From the NCBI GenBank assembly GCA_014925825.1, contig JACGCK010000364.1, positions 1-33,565 on the forward strand: DNA of 33,565 nt, written 5' to 3'. This document shows, piece after piece, positions 1 to 10,956 of this stretch. Under the pieces are notes generated by a model, which was not told where the DNA came from, made no database searches, and saw only the letters and a list, made by a program, of their open reading frames with translations. The position numbers were made by a program, and so were the translations under genes. The stretch comes from Pholiota molesta (lineage: Eukaryota > Basidiomycota > Agaricomycetes > Agaricales > Strophariaceae). Within the stretch, counting starts at the first letter, position 1. The number at the start of each line of letters is the position of its first letter.

Positions 1-629
1 GTCATGGCTATGCGGGTATCCCGCGCAAACGATTTTGCTGTGACAGTGTCTGCAGACCACATCGTTGGGAAGTATGATCTTTCGGTACGCTATCTGTTCT
101 TCATTTCATCCCTGTATTACTGTTTTCTACCAGAATTCCTTATAACATTGTTACAGGACCAGAAAGCAGATGATGAACCGCACGGTGTCATTTTTCGAAC
201 AAAATACGCAGGCAATGGATCTGTCACCCTTCGGGATGACGGTAAAGTCTGCGCAACCGGAGGCTGGGACGGCAAGTACGCATTTACCCTCCTATGTTTC
301 CTTTATCCCGCTGTTTCGCAAATGCCAGTAAGATTATACTCATGAGCGCCAATCGCACTTAGGATCCGCCTATATTCAACTAATCATTCAAACCTCTCGG
401 AACACTGAAGTATCACAAATCAGCATGTCAATGTCTGGAGTTTGCGCGCCAGATCGAGAGTGCATTCGCTGAACAGACGTCGTCTGTTATGGATGCAGAA
501 GGCGATGATGACGAGGACGAGGACGAGGAAATGGGTCCACGGGAGAAAGCAGAAAGAGCACGATGGCTGGTGTCGGGATCGAAAGACTGCCGCGTTGCAA
601 TTTGGTCTCTCTTGAGCTTCGATAAATAA
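1..629 (+). CDS. ASA1: ASTRA-associated protein 1 (Asa1-like WD40), 3' part, apparent frameshift
   Basis: C-terminal part of a WD40 beta-propeller protein of the Asa1 family, a subunit of the ASTRA complex linked to assembly of PIKK kinases. Visible blades include SADHIVGKYDL, GNGSVTLRDDGKVCATGGWDGK, IRLYST, FKPLGTLKYHKSACQ and a last blade WLVSGSKDCRVAIWSL just before the TAA at 627-629. The gene starts left of the window. Exons: 1-84, 157-275, 363-629, with introns of 72 and 87 nt. In exon 3 the reading IRLYST (from 364) and the reading SFKPLG (from 384) are in different frames; one base appears to be missing near 382-383. Without it translation ends early and the last blade is lost. An acidic insert (GDDDEDEDEE) precedes the last blade. 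Family call is firm; whether the frame break is real is open. It converges with the minus-strand gene ending at 874. Confidence 0.85.
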
Positions 630-873
630 TGTAACTTTCCCAAGAACTGTAATCTAGAACACCCAAAAATAAATAGCAGAGGGTCCACAGAATTACCAAC
701 GAAAGAGGATGAACGTAGTATGTACATGAAGGATATTTAGTTAGTAAGGATAGTAGTAGTGCAATCACCAGTCTTCAGTTTCAGAGCAAATAGCAAATGA
801 ATGAGCGAGCACACAAGCATATAATAAACAATATAGACAGACAGTTCCACGAGCACAGGCTAGCGAGGCCACA

Positions 874-2296
874 TTAAATTAGTCCAGCCGCTCGCAGGCT
901 GCTGGCTATCCTGGCGTCCGGCGAATCGGCTGAGATGAGCTCTCCTGTTGACGTGCGTTGGAACTGAACCTCGGGCTCTTGATGGTCCTCCTCGTATCCA
1001 TAGCCGAAAATATGGTCGAGGTTACGGCGGACCGCGACGTCGCGGTCCAGTTGCTGGGGCGTTGGAGTCGAAGGGGCCGCTGGAGCACGAATCGAGCTTT
1101 CCCATCGTTTCACTCTCCAGTATCCGATGACGGATGACAGAAGCAAGAACCAGCCTAAAAAAGTAATTAGATAACGGGCATCAGCATCAGCAAAGTGTGT
1201 TGATCTGCCTGCAGAATAGTGGGGGAAACGCACCAACGGTCATGAATAAAAATGATAGCCAATCCCTTGACGAGGGTGTCATCTGCGTCTGTATCGTCGC
1301 TGAGGGTCCCGCCGTCCGCTTTCCCCAAGCGGCATCTGTGGGCACCGCTGCAGCATCGTCCCCTTGCTCCTCCGAGGCGAATGCGCGCGAGTAAAAGCCG
1401 TACTGGATGAGCGTGAGCCCGAGCCCCGCGCGAGAGCCAAATTTGGCCGCATGTGACGTGTGTAGCAGGTATGTAAGGAGAAAGCCGACGAATTGGAAGA
1501 AAAAGGAGACGAAGATGTTCAGGCAGAATACGAGGAAGGAGCCTGTGGGCAGATCGTCGATGATCAGCTGCGAGCCGTCTAGCCCAGCAGGGGCATGGAT
1601 AGTCGTCTCCCAATAGGCTGGAACAGCATCTGCCTGGGCCTCGAGATAAGACTGTTATTTTTAATTAAAAGTTAATTGAGAATTCAGGCAACATAGAAGT
1701 AAGATGCATACAGGCGGGCTCTCCTTCTGGTTGTCCTCAGGCACAATATGGACCTCCCCATTTGCCGCCCTCACCGTCCGCACCGGCTGCGGTTTCGCAG
1801 TGACGTTCGCGAAAACGCCATCATTCTCGATGCCGCCTCCTGTCGGCCGCGTGGAGTGGTTCTCAGTGGGCAAACGCTGGTAGTGTGTAGGCAGGATAGC
1901 GCCTGCGACCCGTTGGAAGAGAGAACGTCTTGGCTTGGGAATGGCAACGGGTGCCGTCGGCAGGAAACCGTTCGAGTTGCCGTAATCGTTGGGAAGCGCC
2001 TGCGATGTGGGCGGCGGTGGCGAGCCAGGCGGGGGGAAATCGTACTCGCGCTCAAAGTCGTATGTCCCACTAGGAATGGCACTCGTTTCCATCTGCAGCG
2101 ATGAGTCTGCAGCTGCAGCTGGGGGTGCAGGCTTGGGTGAGTGCGGGGTAGGGCGTGTGAGCGGGGTCGACTCATGGGCTCCGTGGGCGTCGTTGTCCTC
2201 CTCCATGTCGTGCTCGAGGTCGAAGGCTTCCTCCATTTCACGATCCGCGTCCTGCGCGGAGCGCGGATTGGGGAGGGGTGCGTAGCGGGCAGACAT
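874..2296 (-). CDS. BSD2: Bsd2/NDFIP-family membrane adaptor (metal homeostasis)
   Basis: Three exons read 2296-1712, 1651-1234 and 1154-874, giving 427 aa with all phases consistent. Residues 1-195 are a disordered acidic and proline-rich cytosolic part (MSARYAPLPN start, EMEEAFDLEHDMEEDND). Exon 2 begins SYLEAQADAVPAYWETTI and contains the family core: GSFLVFCLNIFVSFFFQFVGFL (first membrane span), HTSHAAKFGSRAGLGLTLIQYGFY (second) and DWLSFLFMTVGWFLLLSSVIGYW (third, crossing the exon 2/3 junction). The C-terminus is hydrophilic. Bsd2 in yeast and NDFIP in animals recruit Rsp5/Nedd4 ubiquitin ligases to membrane cargo such as metal transporters in Golgi and endosomes; that role is inferred from family. 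The start is the first ATG of the long exon. A Pro-Ala-Tyr at the start of the core is the nearest thing to the PPxY ligase-binding motif. Confidence 0.88.
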
Positions 2297-2842
2297 GGGA
2301 GGTGGTCGTCAGAAGAGAACCTGCATCATTTATGTAAGCAACTCGTACCACCTTGCCGCAACACGCCGCCCAGGAATATTCATGTCCCCACAAAAATATA
2401 TTCAGTGCCATGTAAAACTACCCATGCACAACTAAGTAGTTACCCATACTATTAAATCCCACCACGTTAGACGGAAACAATGATCGCTCTTGCCAAAAGA
2501 GACAATGGAGTCTGCTTCCGGAACTGCCATGTATTTTTGAGGCAACCTGACACATCGTGTCGCCGTTATGGCTTTTCAGAGAGATCTTTGCAGTTTGTAC
2601 ACGCGTTAGCCAATGTCAAAAAGCATGGAACGACGTGGGTAGCCGTGGTGGGTCTGGCGTTTGAGGTCCCAGATCGTGACACTGGTCGGTGTGCGGAAGC
2701 ATATGCATGAATCCAGAGCTTGGGAATGTATCAATATTCATAGCAAGATGTACAGCAACAATGAATGTATAAACTCACAAAGTACACCATGACCGATGAA
2801 CGGGGAAGATAAATAAAAAGACAATTCTTCCCAGACCCTCCT
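2297..2842. other. Intergenic spacer between BUD13 and BSD2 (tandem, minus)
   Basis: 546 bp holding the 3' end of BUD13 and the promoter of BSD2. A 76-codon plus-strand open frame at 2480-2710 and short minus-strand frames have no recognisable homology, no splice structure and no conserved motif; I see no gene here. Confidence 0.6.
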
Positions 2843-3903
2843 TCACATGTCATCGACACTCCATTGGTAGCTTTCTGTAACCAGACGTTTCTTGGCATTT
2901 TTGCTCTCGAAGAACTTCTTCTCGAATCCAGTGCCTCTGTCTGAAGCGTTATGGTATGATAAGTAATGTCGTTAGCTGGTGTAAGAAGGAGAGTGACTTA
3001 CCAACGCCGTCCCAGCGATATCCAGGTTTGATACCAAATCGATTTGGAGGGGGAGGGGGCCCAGTGTATTGAGGTCTCCGAGGGCCTTTGGATTTTGTTT
3101 TCTGTATCAAAGGCAACATGTATTAGTGAAAGGAACTTTGCGGCGAGAGCATATATGGCGCTTACAGTCAAGAACGCCGCTGCGGGGTCATTCCACAGCT
3201 CTTTGGCCTTCAGCTCCTCATTCAGCTCCTTGTCATCAGCATGCCGTGCAAACGCAGTGGTCCTGTTCTTCTCCAGCTCCTTCCTCCGCTTCTCCGCCTC
3301 GTCCTTCTGCACGAGACCTTTGCCCCACTCCATTTTCTGCGCCTCCTTCTCTTCTTTCAGGCGCTTCAGACGCGCCGCCTCTGCCCTTGCTGCCTTCGTG
3401 TCAATCTTCTTCCCTGAGGCATCGCGGTAGACCGTCTCCTGCGCACGCGCAATCTCCTCTGCGGTGAAGTCCTCTGTTGTCGTGACCTTGTGCTGTGGCA
3501 GCATCGTCTTCAGCCTGTCAGGCCGCACCAGGCCACCCACGAACGGCGCAGGCGTGTCGACGACCATTGGCTTTTCATCGGGTGCTGGACTTTCCTCTTT
3601 GATCCCTTCCTGAACCGTGATCCAGCTCTGCTCGGCAGCAGCGTTCGCGACCTTGCGCTTCTTGAAGCCGCGGTCCTTCTCCACCACAGCATGGGCCAGA
3701 TCATCGTCATCTTCGGCGTCAAGTTTGGGTCCCTCGCCCCACCCACCGTCCTCGTCGCGTATCATGGTGCCTCCGGTCTGTGTCTCTGTCGTGTCCTTGG
3801 CTTTGCGCTTCTTCTTCTTCAAGGGCGCCGTTTTTGAGAGGATTGCCTCAGCCTTGGCGCCAGACATATATTTTTCGGCGAGATACGCTTTCATACTCGA
3901 CAT
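2843..3903 (-). CDS. BUD13: Pre-mRNA splicing factor Bud13 (RES complex)
   Basis: Exons 3903-3166, 3101-3002 and 2940-2843 give 311 aa, all phases consistent. N-terminus [22 protein letters not shown] is the typical family start, followed by a Lys-rich KKKKRK stretch and an acidic middle. Central coiled region is rich in Arg/Glu/Lys ([21 protein letters not shown]). The diagnostic C-terminal block spans exons 1-3: [10 protein letters not shown], then [39 protein letters not shown] and the ending [10 protein letters not shown]. Bud13 with Snu17 and Pml1 forms the RES complex that helps splicing and nuclear retention of unspliced RNA, a fitting partner in an intron-dense genome. It is divergently transcribed from SPC3 with about 260 bp between starts, a likely shared promoter region. 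Confidence 0.95.
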
Positions 3904-4161
3904 GGCGGAGAAATAATTAGATGGAAAGACAAGAAAGACGTGGAATTGGGTATATAGGATGAGGATGCTGGTGAACAGGCAATGATGCGAAATGAATCAT
4001 ACTAAGGCCGTTGCCAAGCACAACCACACAGCTTCCCCAAGCGTCGCGTGTCACTGTCAGGTGGCTCGATCGTGACCCAACCTCCAACGTGTCGCGGTCG
4101 TCGAGCGCCCTATACATCCCCTCTTTGCCATCCAGGCAAGCTCCCTAGTCCGCATACCACC

Positions 4162-4924
4162 ATGCATAGCATCGTCTCCAGGATAAACAACACCTCCGCC
4201 TTTCTCTCGTCATGTATGATGGTGCTGCTCGCGGCCATTGCACTGTCGTCGTTCGTGCTCACCCCATCGCCCACGGGCGACCTCGCTATTTCATCAATCA
4301 AAGTGTGCGTCTCATCCTAGTACACTTGCCATGACTTTGCCAATATTCTGTCCTTAGAGTGTCTTCTAATGCTCGTCGATACCCTAATAAGAAGCAAGAC
4401 CTGGCATTTGTGCATTTCAATATCACAGCAGGTACGATAGTCCTTATTTTGAGTAGAGAATGTTATATGAAAATTCGTATGATCTAGATTTGACCCCTCT
4501 ATTTCATTGGAACACCAAGCAACTATTCCTGTACCTAGAAGCTGAATACACCAACTCGCAAGGAGTACGTCTTCGCTCGGTCTTCCGTCCCATCAAAATG
4601 ACGACTGACACCGCTTGGTTTTCTTTCAGGTGAAGAACGAAGTCGTCATCTGGGATCGAATTGTGAGACGGAAGGAAGACGCATTCATCAAATTTGTGGG
4701 CAAGAATAAATACATGTTCAAAGATCCTTCTTCCTCTTTCAAGTGCGTAGTAATCTGAACTACTCTGACCCCAATCTCACGCACTATTTCCCAACAGAAA
4801 CATCCCGCCAGCCAACTACTCCCTAAAATACAACATCATGCCCCATGTCGGTGTATTAACCTACGGCGAGGCAGCCAGGACCTCTGAAGCTATCGCTTTC
4901 CCGCCCACCCAATCGCGGTTGTAG
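4162..4924 (+). CDS. SPC3: Signal peptidase complex subunit 3 (Spc22/23)
   Basis: Five exons: 4162-4304, 4358-4431, 4488-4564, 4630-4742, 4798-4924; 177 aa, the usual family size. Starts MHSIVSRINNTSAFLSSCMM followed by one membrane span (VLLAAIALSSFVL, about residues 20-35). The lumenal part shows the family landmarks DLAFVHFNITADLTPLFHWN, TKQLFLYLEAEY, VVIWDRIVRRKEDAFI and NYSLKYNIMPHVGVLTYG. Spc3 is an essential non-catalytic subunit of the ER signal peptidase complex. The first intron can be placed only with donor at 4305 and acceptor at 4357, because other nearby choices meet a stop. Confident call. Confidence 0.95.
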
Positions 4925-5437
4925 AAATGTTTATTGTTAATCCTGTATTCATTCCAGATTTTCACAGTGCAACTGTGGATATATACATATCAGTCCAGAC
5001 TGATGAATACCTCCTGCTTATGCTATGGGGAATCACGCGATGGGCGTATGCGATCCTTGATAAAGCCCGAAGTATTTTGTCGATCTCCTTAGATCAAGGA
5101 GTTGGCCTCAGCATTATAGGCCTGTTCAAGTGCATCTCCCAGGCATCTCCGGTGAACTTTTAGACTATTATGTGAGTGCTTGAGTGGTACCTACTGGCTT
5201 AGATACTAGTCATATTTAACACTACTCTTGGTACTTAAACGAGTCTGATGCTAAAGCGCTAAACACGAAATTGAGCGCCAATTGAGCGCTGAGGCAACAT
5301 TGTACCAGCTGACTAAGCCATTGACTATATGGCATCAGGGATGTTCCTCAACGAAACCAAACATTAATGGTTCTTGGAAGAAGCTCTCGTGGCCGTACTG
5401 CTGGCGAGAGGCGGCTAACTGGTTCTTTGTCCTCTAG
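4925..5437. other. Spacer between SPC3 and KDZ fragment
   Basis: About 510 bp, AT-rich, without a supported gene. It holds the SPC3 3' region and ends at a possible splice acceptor (TAG at 5435-5437) in front of the transposase-like coding block. Whether it still contains the 5' part of the transposon cannot be told. Confidence 0.5.
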
Positions 5438-6296
5438 CCATGTCGTTGGCCATTTAATCACGCGATCACTTACTGGCGAGTATATGTTCACAAGGAACGC
5501 CTTAACGCCTCGCAAATACAAGAACGGCAGGCGCAAGACAGGCTTGAGCAACAAAATCGTCTACCAAAAATCCTGGCAGAGGACGTCCTGAGCTGGCGTG
5601 AACAGTGAGATTCCACCTTGTATCATTTATTCATTACTCACTAACACAATATGGCTTATTAGGTCTCGACGTACAACAGACTATCGGACACACCGTGATC
5701 GCACCGAACGCCGGACTTCTGCCTTTGCTGTTCAGGTCCCTGCTCTCAAAGCAGCATATCTATCCTGGATGTCTAGGTTAGGTGACGAGGGTCTTTCTGG
5801 AGAGTATAAACTCCCCACCGACTCTATTGTTCAAGGAGGCTCTGAAATCACAGCAGTTGATATTTTCCGTAAGTCCTATAAACTACACTATCATTAATTT
5901 AATAAACTATTTGAACACTACGAACACCTGGAGGTACGCATCAAGTAACTGTACATTATCTGTCTGATGACGCAACTGTAGCGACCTCAATCATCCAGCA
6001 AGGCTTGATGCCTTCAGCGCCCTATGCACCCACCGTCGCATTCACTATTCGAGTACTGGAGCTCTTTCGGACGACTCAGCTGCGCTGCCCCCACCCTCTC
6101 CATCCATGCTTTCATCAAAGCCTTACGTGATCTCCACAAGACCCCCTTCAAAGGAACTATCTCTCGCCAATTTTCAATTGCGCTTAACCTCTACATCACT
6201 ATACGAAATGCAGTACATAACGATGTTCAAGTTGTAGATGTCTTCCCTCCATGCACATATAAGGTTAAAGACGAGAAGAAACTCAAGTTGTTAATG
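5438..6296 (+). pseudogene. KDZ-type transposase (CxC1/CxC2-like), truncated fragment
   Basis: Coding blocks split by short introns resemble the N-terminal region of basidiomycete KDZ (Kyakuja-Dileera-Zisupton) transposases. They read: HAITYWRVYVHKERL and KILAEDVLSWREQ (5438-5604), RRTSAFAVQVPALKAAYLSW (from 5663), VTVHYLSDD with IIQQGLMPSAPYAPTVAFTI and RVLELFRTTQLRCP (from about 5932), then LSIHAFIKALRDLHK and FPPCTYKVKDEKKLKLLM up to about 6296. The LELF-LRCP and CPxCTYK-like motifs are what I recognise. Between LRCP and LSIHAF the frame slips by one base at a C run near 6088. The catalytic DDE part, terminal repeats and zinc cluster are not found, so this is an immobile remnant. The family assignment is from memory of conserved motifs. 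Confidence 0.68.
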
Positions 6297-6900
6297 GTAC
6301 GTACTAGGTGTAATTAACATCTCGAATTTTCTATTGCTGTATAGTTCAAGTGCTTGCACTATCAACGAGAACCTTTTCCGAAACCCTTAGACAAAATGCG
6401 AATGCGTCTTCGCTGCCCACTCTATTATTAAATACTGCCAGGATACAATACATATACTACTGGAATGACGAACGCTATGAATATATGTCCATCTGATCTT
6501 CTCCCATATCATCTAATTATGCGCAGGGCGAATCCGTGCGAGAAACTGACATATCAATCAGGCGCAAGGCCCGTCTCCTTGCTCGCTCCTCACGGCGCTT
6601 ATTCTTTGCTTATTCTCGCCAATTCGTACTTCAAGCTATTTACTGCTAGTCCTTCGAGACTAGTTATCTTCCAACCAACCTATATGCAATCTGATCGAAG
6701 CGGATCTGCAACCGCCAATCCTTGAAGAAGATGAACAAATATAGTAATGCAGATACTACTTTAGGGAACACGACATCATCTTTACCACGCACGCAATACC
6801 GATTGTAGAAATCATACATCTTCATTGATACATTGCATTTGTTCCTTATTTTGACTGAGAAGTTGTGAAATGGGTTTAATCTGTCAAACGCTGCTCGCAC
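6297..6900. other. Spacer between KDZ fragment and SDR gene
   Basis: About 600 bp. An 86-codon plus-strand open frame (6465-6725) and a 78-codon minus-strand frame (6664-6900) show no recognisable motif. It may contain further eroded transposon sequence; nothing is supported. Confidence 0.45.
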
Positions 6901-8344
6901 TTATGCTTTAGAAGTTTTAGCGGCCAGTGTCTCGACCTCTGGCTTGATGCTCGCAAGGAAATCAGCCTTGGTCTTGACCGGCTTCCAGCCGATGGCCCTC
7001 GAATGGTTAGCGCGAGCACGCGAGTTCGAGCCCAGGTATGCCGATCCCTGAAAAAATCGAACGTCAGACCAACGGGACAAGGCGCAATATTCAGAAATGC
7101 TCACCTCGAAATACTTATCGATCTCCTCCTTGGTAAAGGTGGTTGGCTCAGGGTTTTCTGACTTTCCAAGCGCCACCAGCGCCTCTCCGATGGCTTTGCC
7201 AACTTCATACAAACTATGCTCCCCATTTTCACCGAAGTAGTATCCCTCGCGGCCGTGACCTGTAGTGGGGTCCTTTCGAATAGCGTCGAAGAGAACAAGG
7301 TAGAGATCGGCGACTAAATTATCGGCTTTGAGCGTTGCTCTTTGCTTTTAGTAAATGGTATAATAGCTCACCGTCTTCGATGTCCACATCAGGCCAGAGA
7401 TTCTTTCCCGCTCCGACCATTCCTCCGCGGCCGCGGTCCAAAGAGGCCGTGATGAGGGCTGGGACTTGGATGGAATGCGGGTTCTGGATTCCTTTCTCTA
7501 CGAGAACGCCTTTCGCAATTCCGTAGATAGTTGATGGGAGGATGATGTAGCTCTTGAGGTATCCTTGATATAAATTATCAGTAGGAAAGAATCCATGAAG
7601 TTTAAATGTGCAAATCATACCTTCACGGTCTGCGTTCACGATTGGCAGGTCCACGTTGCGATGAAGCTGAGTATCTGCGAGCGATTCGATTTGGTCGGGG
7701 TTCGCATCGTCATAGATAACATTCGTCGAATACTCTCCTCTAGCGTCGTCCGCTAGAACACCTGTAATAGTAAATTAGTTCAGTTCATCTATATGTAAGG
7801 ATTATCGTAACACACCAGTTCCAGACTAAAGGTACGAAAAAATTGCGCCTCAATAGTCATTTCTGAAGTGACGGTCTTGAAATACATACAGTGTGAATCA
7901 GAATGGGAACTTGGCCGGTGGTCTCATGGCGCTTCTTGAGACCCTTCAAAGTCGCAAGCGCTGCCTCCAAATTGTCTGCATCTGCCTAGATAGGAATGCG
8001 AGCTGTTCAGAGATATAGCACATACGAACGACGATAATGATTGTTCACCATTGCAAGGACAACATCGCTGTTCGCAGCTAATGATTCCATCAGCGCGGTG
8101 TCTGAGTGCGACCCTACGACAGTGTTGACACCGAGCGCATTGAGCTTCGCAGCTTTCTCGGGTGAGCGAACGAGCGCGGTAAGGTTAAACGATGCGAAGT
8201 CAGGGCGTTGGAGGAAGCGGGCAAGGACAGAGCCACCGATGTAACCTGTCAGTGCGAAGGCTATTAGCGGGAAGTTCCACGGCGAAAACACTTCCCGGGC
8301 TTACCAGTGGCGCCAGTGAAGAGGATGTTGGTCTTGGTGGTCAT
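6901..8344 (-). CDS. NAD(P)-binding Rossmann-fold protein (atypical/extended SDR), paralog A
   Basis: Eight exons (minus): 8344-8305, 8245-8049, 7985-7890, 7825-7816, 7761-7621, 7563-7372, 7313-7105, 7047-6901; 343 aa with every phase consistent. The N-terminus TKTNILFTGATGYIGGSVL carries the dinucleotide-binding GxTGYIGG glycine loop, and TALVRSPEKAAKL follows as the second strand. Later landmarks are ILIHTSGTGVL, SYIILPSTIYGIAKG, DRGRGGMVGAGKNLWPDV and GREGYYFGENGEHSLYEVGK. These fit NmrA-like/extended SDR proteins related to nucleoside-diphosphate-sugar epimerases; the substrate is unknown. Exon 4 is only 10 nt (TCTGGAACTG), needed to complete the SGTG motif. A close paralog in opposite orientation lies at 12420-13937. 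Confidence 0.88.
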
Positions 8345-9031
8345 CTTTACTAAGAGATGGGTATGTCGCGTTTTGTGCTTCGTGGAAGATGAGAATGAGT
8401 TCGCGGAGCGCCATGTTTTCTTTTATCGATTTGCTCGATTTCCAAATAAAAAGGCATAGAGCTGCGAGATATGACCTATGACGTGCTTTAGACATTCGTA
8501 GAACTTGGAAGAATAAACTTTGGTTGAGGTTTCTTTCCAGGATCATCTTGATAATCCGAACGTTTTTGGAAAGGGCGCTGAGTAATAAGAAGGCTAGAGC
8601 CGCTAGAACACTGACTAATAGTCTTACAAGCTTTATGCCCGCCGCTACGCGTCGGAGGTTCGCGCTTCGCGCTCCCCTCGTGCTTCGCTTTGGGCAACAG
8701 CTTGCCGGGGCTGCGCCCCTGGACCCCCTTTGAGTCGGCGCCTTGCGCCTCCGTACATAGTCATTAGAAATAAGTGATATATATTTTATGATTTCATAGT
8801 CAAATTAGGCACAAAAAAGTCGGAATTGAGCCAAAATTTAGTAGAATAAAAAACTTAAGAGCTCATAAGAATTATAGTTCCAGCTCTCTATCTGTAGTTA
8901 GCAATTCAAAAGTTGGCCAACAGTAAAAAGAAAAGAGAAGCAAATATTTAGAGGCATATTGATAGTTGCTTTTTGGCTGCTTTGCCTTTTCCTTATTTTA
9001 TACCTTTAATAATATATATAGGCTGTGCTCA
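8345..9031. other. AT-rich spacer with GC-rich hairpin island
   Basis: No gene seen. Immediately upstream of paralog A. Between about 8636 and 8752 the sequence switches to GC-rich with stacked small palindromes (CGCGCTTCGCG, GGGGCTGCGCCCC, GGCGCCTTGCGCC), inside otherwise AT-rich DNA. This looks like an inserted repeat rather than coding sequence. Confidence 0.55.
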
Positions 9032-9304
9032 CCTGGCCCATTCTTCCAAGAATAATACTGAAGTACCCAAAATATGCAACTCTCCTATTAAGTTGCCATT
9101 TTAACCAATTCAAAACTTCCCATTGTATTTTACTTCTGAGAAATTTTGGGCCAGAGCTTCGCCCTGGCCCATTCTTCCAAAAAAAAATACTGAAGTGCTC
9201 GAAATATGCAACAATCCTTTGCTACTAATTTACTATTTTAAGTTTTAACCACATCAAAACTTCCCATGTATATACTTCTGAGAATTTTAGGGCCAGAGCT
9301 TCGC
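9032..9304. repeat. Direct tandem repeat, two ~131/142-bp units
   Basis: Two head-to-tail units, about 9032-9162 and 9163-9304. Each starts CCTGGCCCATTCTTCCAA, contains ATACTGAAGT, AATATGCAAC, CAAAACTTCCCAT and ACTTCTGAGAA, and ends with GGGCCAGAGCTTCGC. A third partial unit (CCTGGCCCA) follows at 9305. At each junction GGGCCAG and CTGGCCC form an imperfect palindrome around GCTTCG. The second unit has an insertion of roughly ten bases in its middle. Confidence 0.8.
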
Positions 9305-10571
9305 CCTGGCCCACTTTATATTGCTACTCATAGTATCTAATTTATCTACCCTTTTAAGAAGATAACAATAGGTTTACTCTGAAGTGTCTTAGTTATCTGG
9401 TTAGTGGTCTGTATCACAACACACTTGTAACTGTACTAATCAATGTTATAGTTATCAGTCATAGTTATCAGCCAGACTGAGGCATTATAATATATAGTTT
9501 AAACATTGGTATATAAAACAGACAGACTGGACTCGGAGGATGCGACGTTGGAAAGACGTGCAGATTTGGCGCAGATCGAACACGAATATTGCGCGAACAC
9601 GCACAGACACGCACCGCGCGCGCGCTGAGGCACAGCCACTATTACGTAATTAAGGCTGCCATCAAAACCCGTCCTCTGTTCATATCTTTGATTATTGATA
9701 CTTATAGATAATAGGATTGCTTTACAAATTCATGTACAGCCTGGTTTTCACATTCAAATGTTGTACGAGTACGGCGAGAATACCTTGCCACTATCGTTTT
9801 TTTTGAGAGTAGCTGTCGTACTTTCGGAAAGCCGTGTCTGGAACATGTGTAAGAGCATTCGCGACCCGGACCGGAGTCGACTGAGCATTTGTTGCACTGT
9901 GAGTCCTTGTTTTCAAACTTCTTCACTAATGATTAATGATTAATGACCTTTGACAATTCTCTCTGCCAGTGCTTACTGCGACAACATCCATGCTAGGTTA
10001 GGTCTTGATCGGATTCAGGACAAGAAACGAGTTCGCATGTCCATTCGACTGCATTGTAGGTTTCGAAGGAAGCATCAAGACTTCCAGACACAGTGAGTGT
10101 TCATCGACTTATTCAAAAAAACAAAAGAGGCGAACAAACACATTTCAGCCCTACCGCCCCTAGAAAACTTGCCTTTGGACGTATTAACTCTGGTAGATGT
10201 ATCAATCGTCCTTTCGATATCCCGGATGCCCTTCCTCGGTATCGAACTCACTTTGCATGACCAGCAAAACATTCAAAGCTCGGCGTCCTTCCTTGATCTC
10301 ACTTCCCCGAAGATTTCGTTCCCACTGAACGACCACACTCCCTCAATGATATCAGTCAGATCCCGAAACCTGCGGTACCAAGACCAGGCGCCATTTTCTA
10401 TGGGTCATAGGTATTATTGTGAGTCCTTGGAATGGCGGCAAAATATGCCCTATACTCCACCTGACACCGATGTTGCAGGAGCTTACTCCCACCGGCAGGT
10501 TCTGTCTGGCTTGTCGACCAACGATGTTCGCTTGCTTAACTTATGCTAAAGAATTCATATCACCGCAGCCA
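9305..10571 (+). other. Unassigned region, possible broken gene left of inserted element
   Basis: No confident gene. Several blocks look like exon remnants: an open block after an AG at about 9970 (AYCDNIHARLGLDRIQDKK), a block after 10148 (LPPLENLPLDVLTL, faintly like the start of an F-box), and a block after GTTGCAG at about 10479 that runs open as AKEFISPQP up to the insertion point at 10571. They do not join into one frame without extra assumptions. A 150-codon open frame at 10097-10549 overlaps these in another frame. A short alternating CG tract sits near 9619. I do not recognise the product. Confidence 0.3.
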
Positions 10572-10956
10572 TATGGCGGTCCATCTGGGTAAAAATTCCG
10601 TAGAAACTTTTTGTATATGCGCGGAAACTTTTACATAGAACATTGATATATTTCCTTGTATTCACACATGATGAGTCAAGTTTTAGACATACTTTGACGT
10701 GCGCGGAAATCTTTCTTGGTGCGCGGAAACTTTTTCGGCCAATTTGAGTGTGCGCGTAGAAATCTTTCCCTTCAATACCACTAATTCACTCGTTTTTGCG
10801 TGTTTTTGACTGCGCGTAAATTCTATTAGCAGTGCGCGTAGAAATACTGAGCGAGCATTGAGCGCGTAGAAACCTTTAGGCCGACATGCCGTGCTGAGCT
10901 AATTGATCTCGCTTAAGCTTTGCCGCCGTTGCGGCAGCGGAAGTCAAACCCTCTCC
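10572..10956 (+). repeat. Left terminal inverted repeat arm
   Basis: Arm of about 385 bp, reverse complement of 11264-11690. Motif copies include TGCGCGGAAA and TGCGCGTAGAAA. It ends where the homology after GCGGCAGCGG fades. Confidence 0.85.

Noticed and set aside
2480..2710. 76-codon plus-strand open frame between BUD13 and BSD2
   Set aside because: No homology seen, odd composition, and the position fits a terminator/promoter spacer.
8636..8752. GC-rich island as a possible tRNA or coding gene
   Set aside because: No cloverleaf or B-box-like element and no long meaningful frame; the stacked small palindromes suggest a repeat instead.
10097..10549. 150-codon open frame left of the inverted-repeat element
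   Set aside because: No recognisable motif; it overlaps exon-like blocks in another frame and has no promoter or splice support. Kept only as part of an unassigned region.
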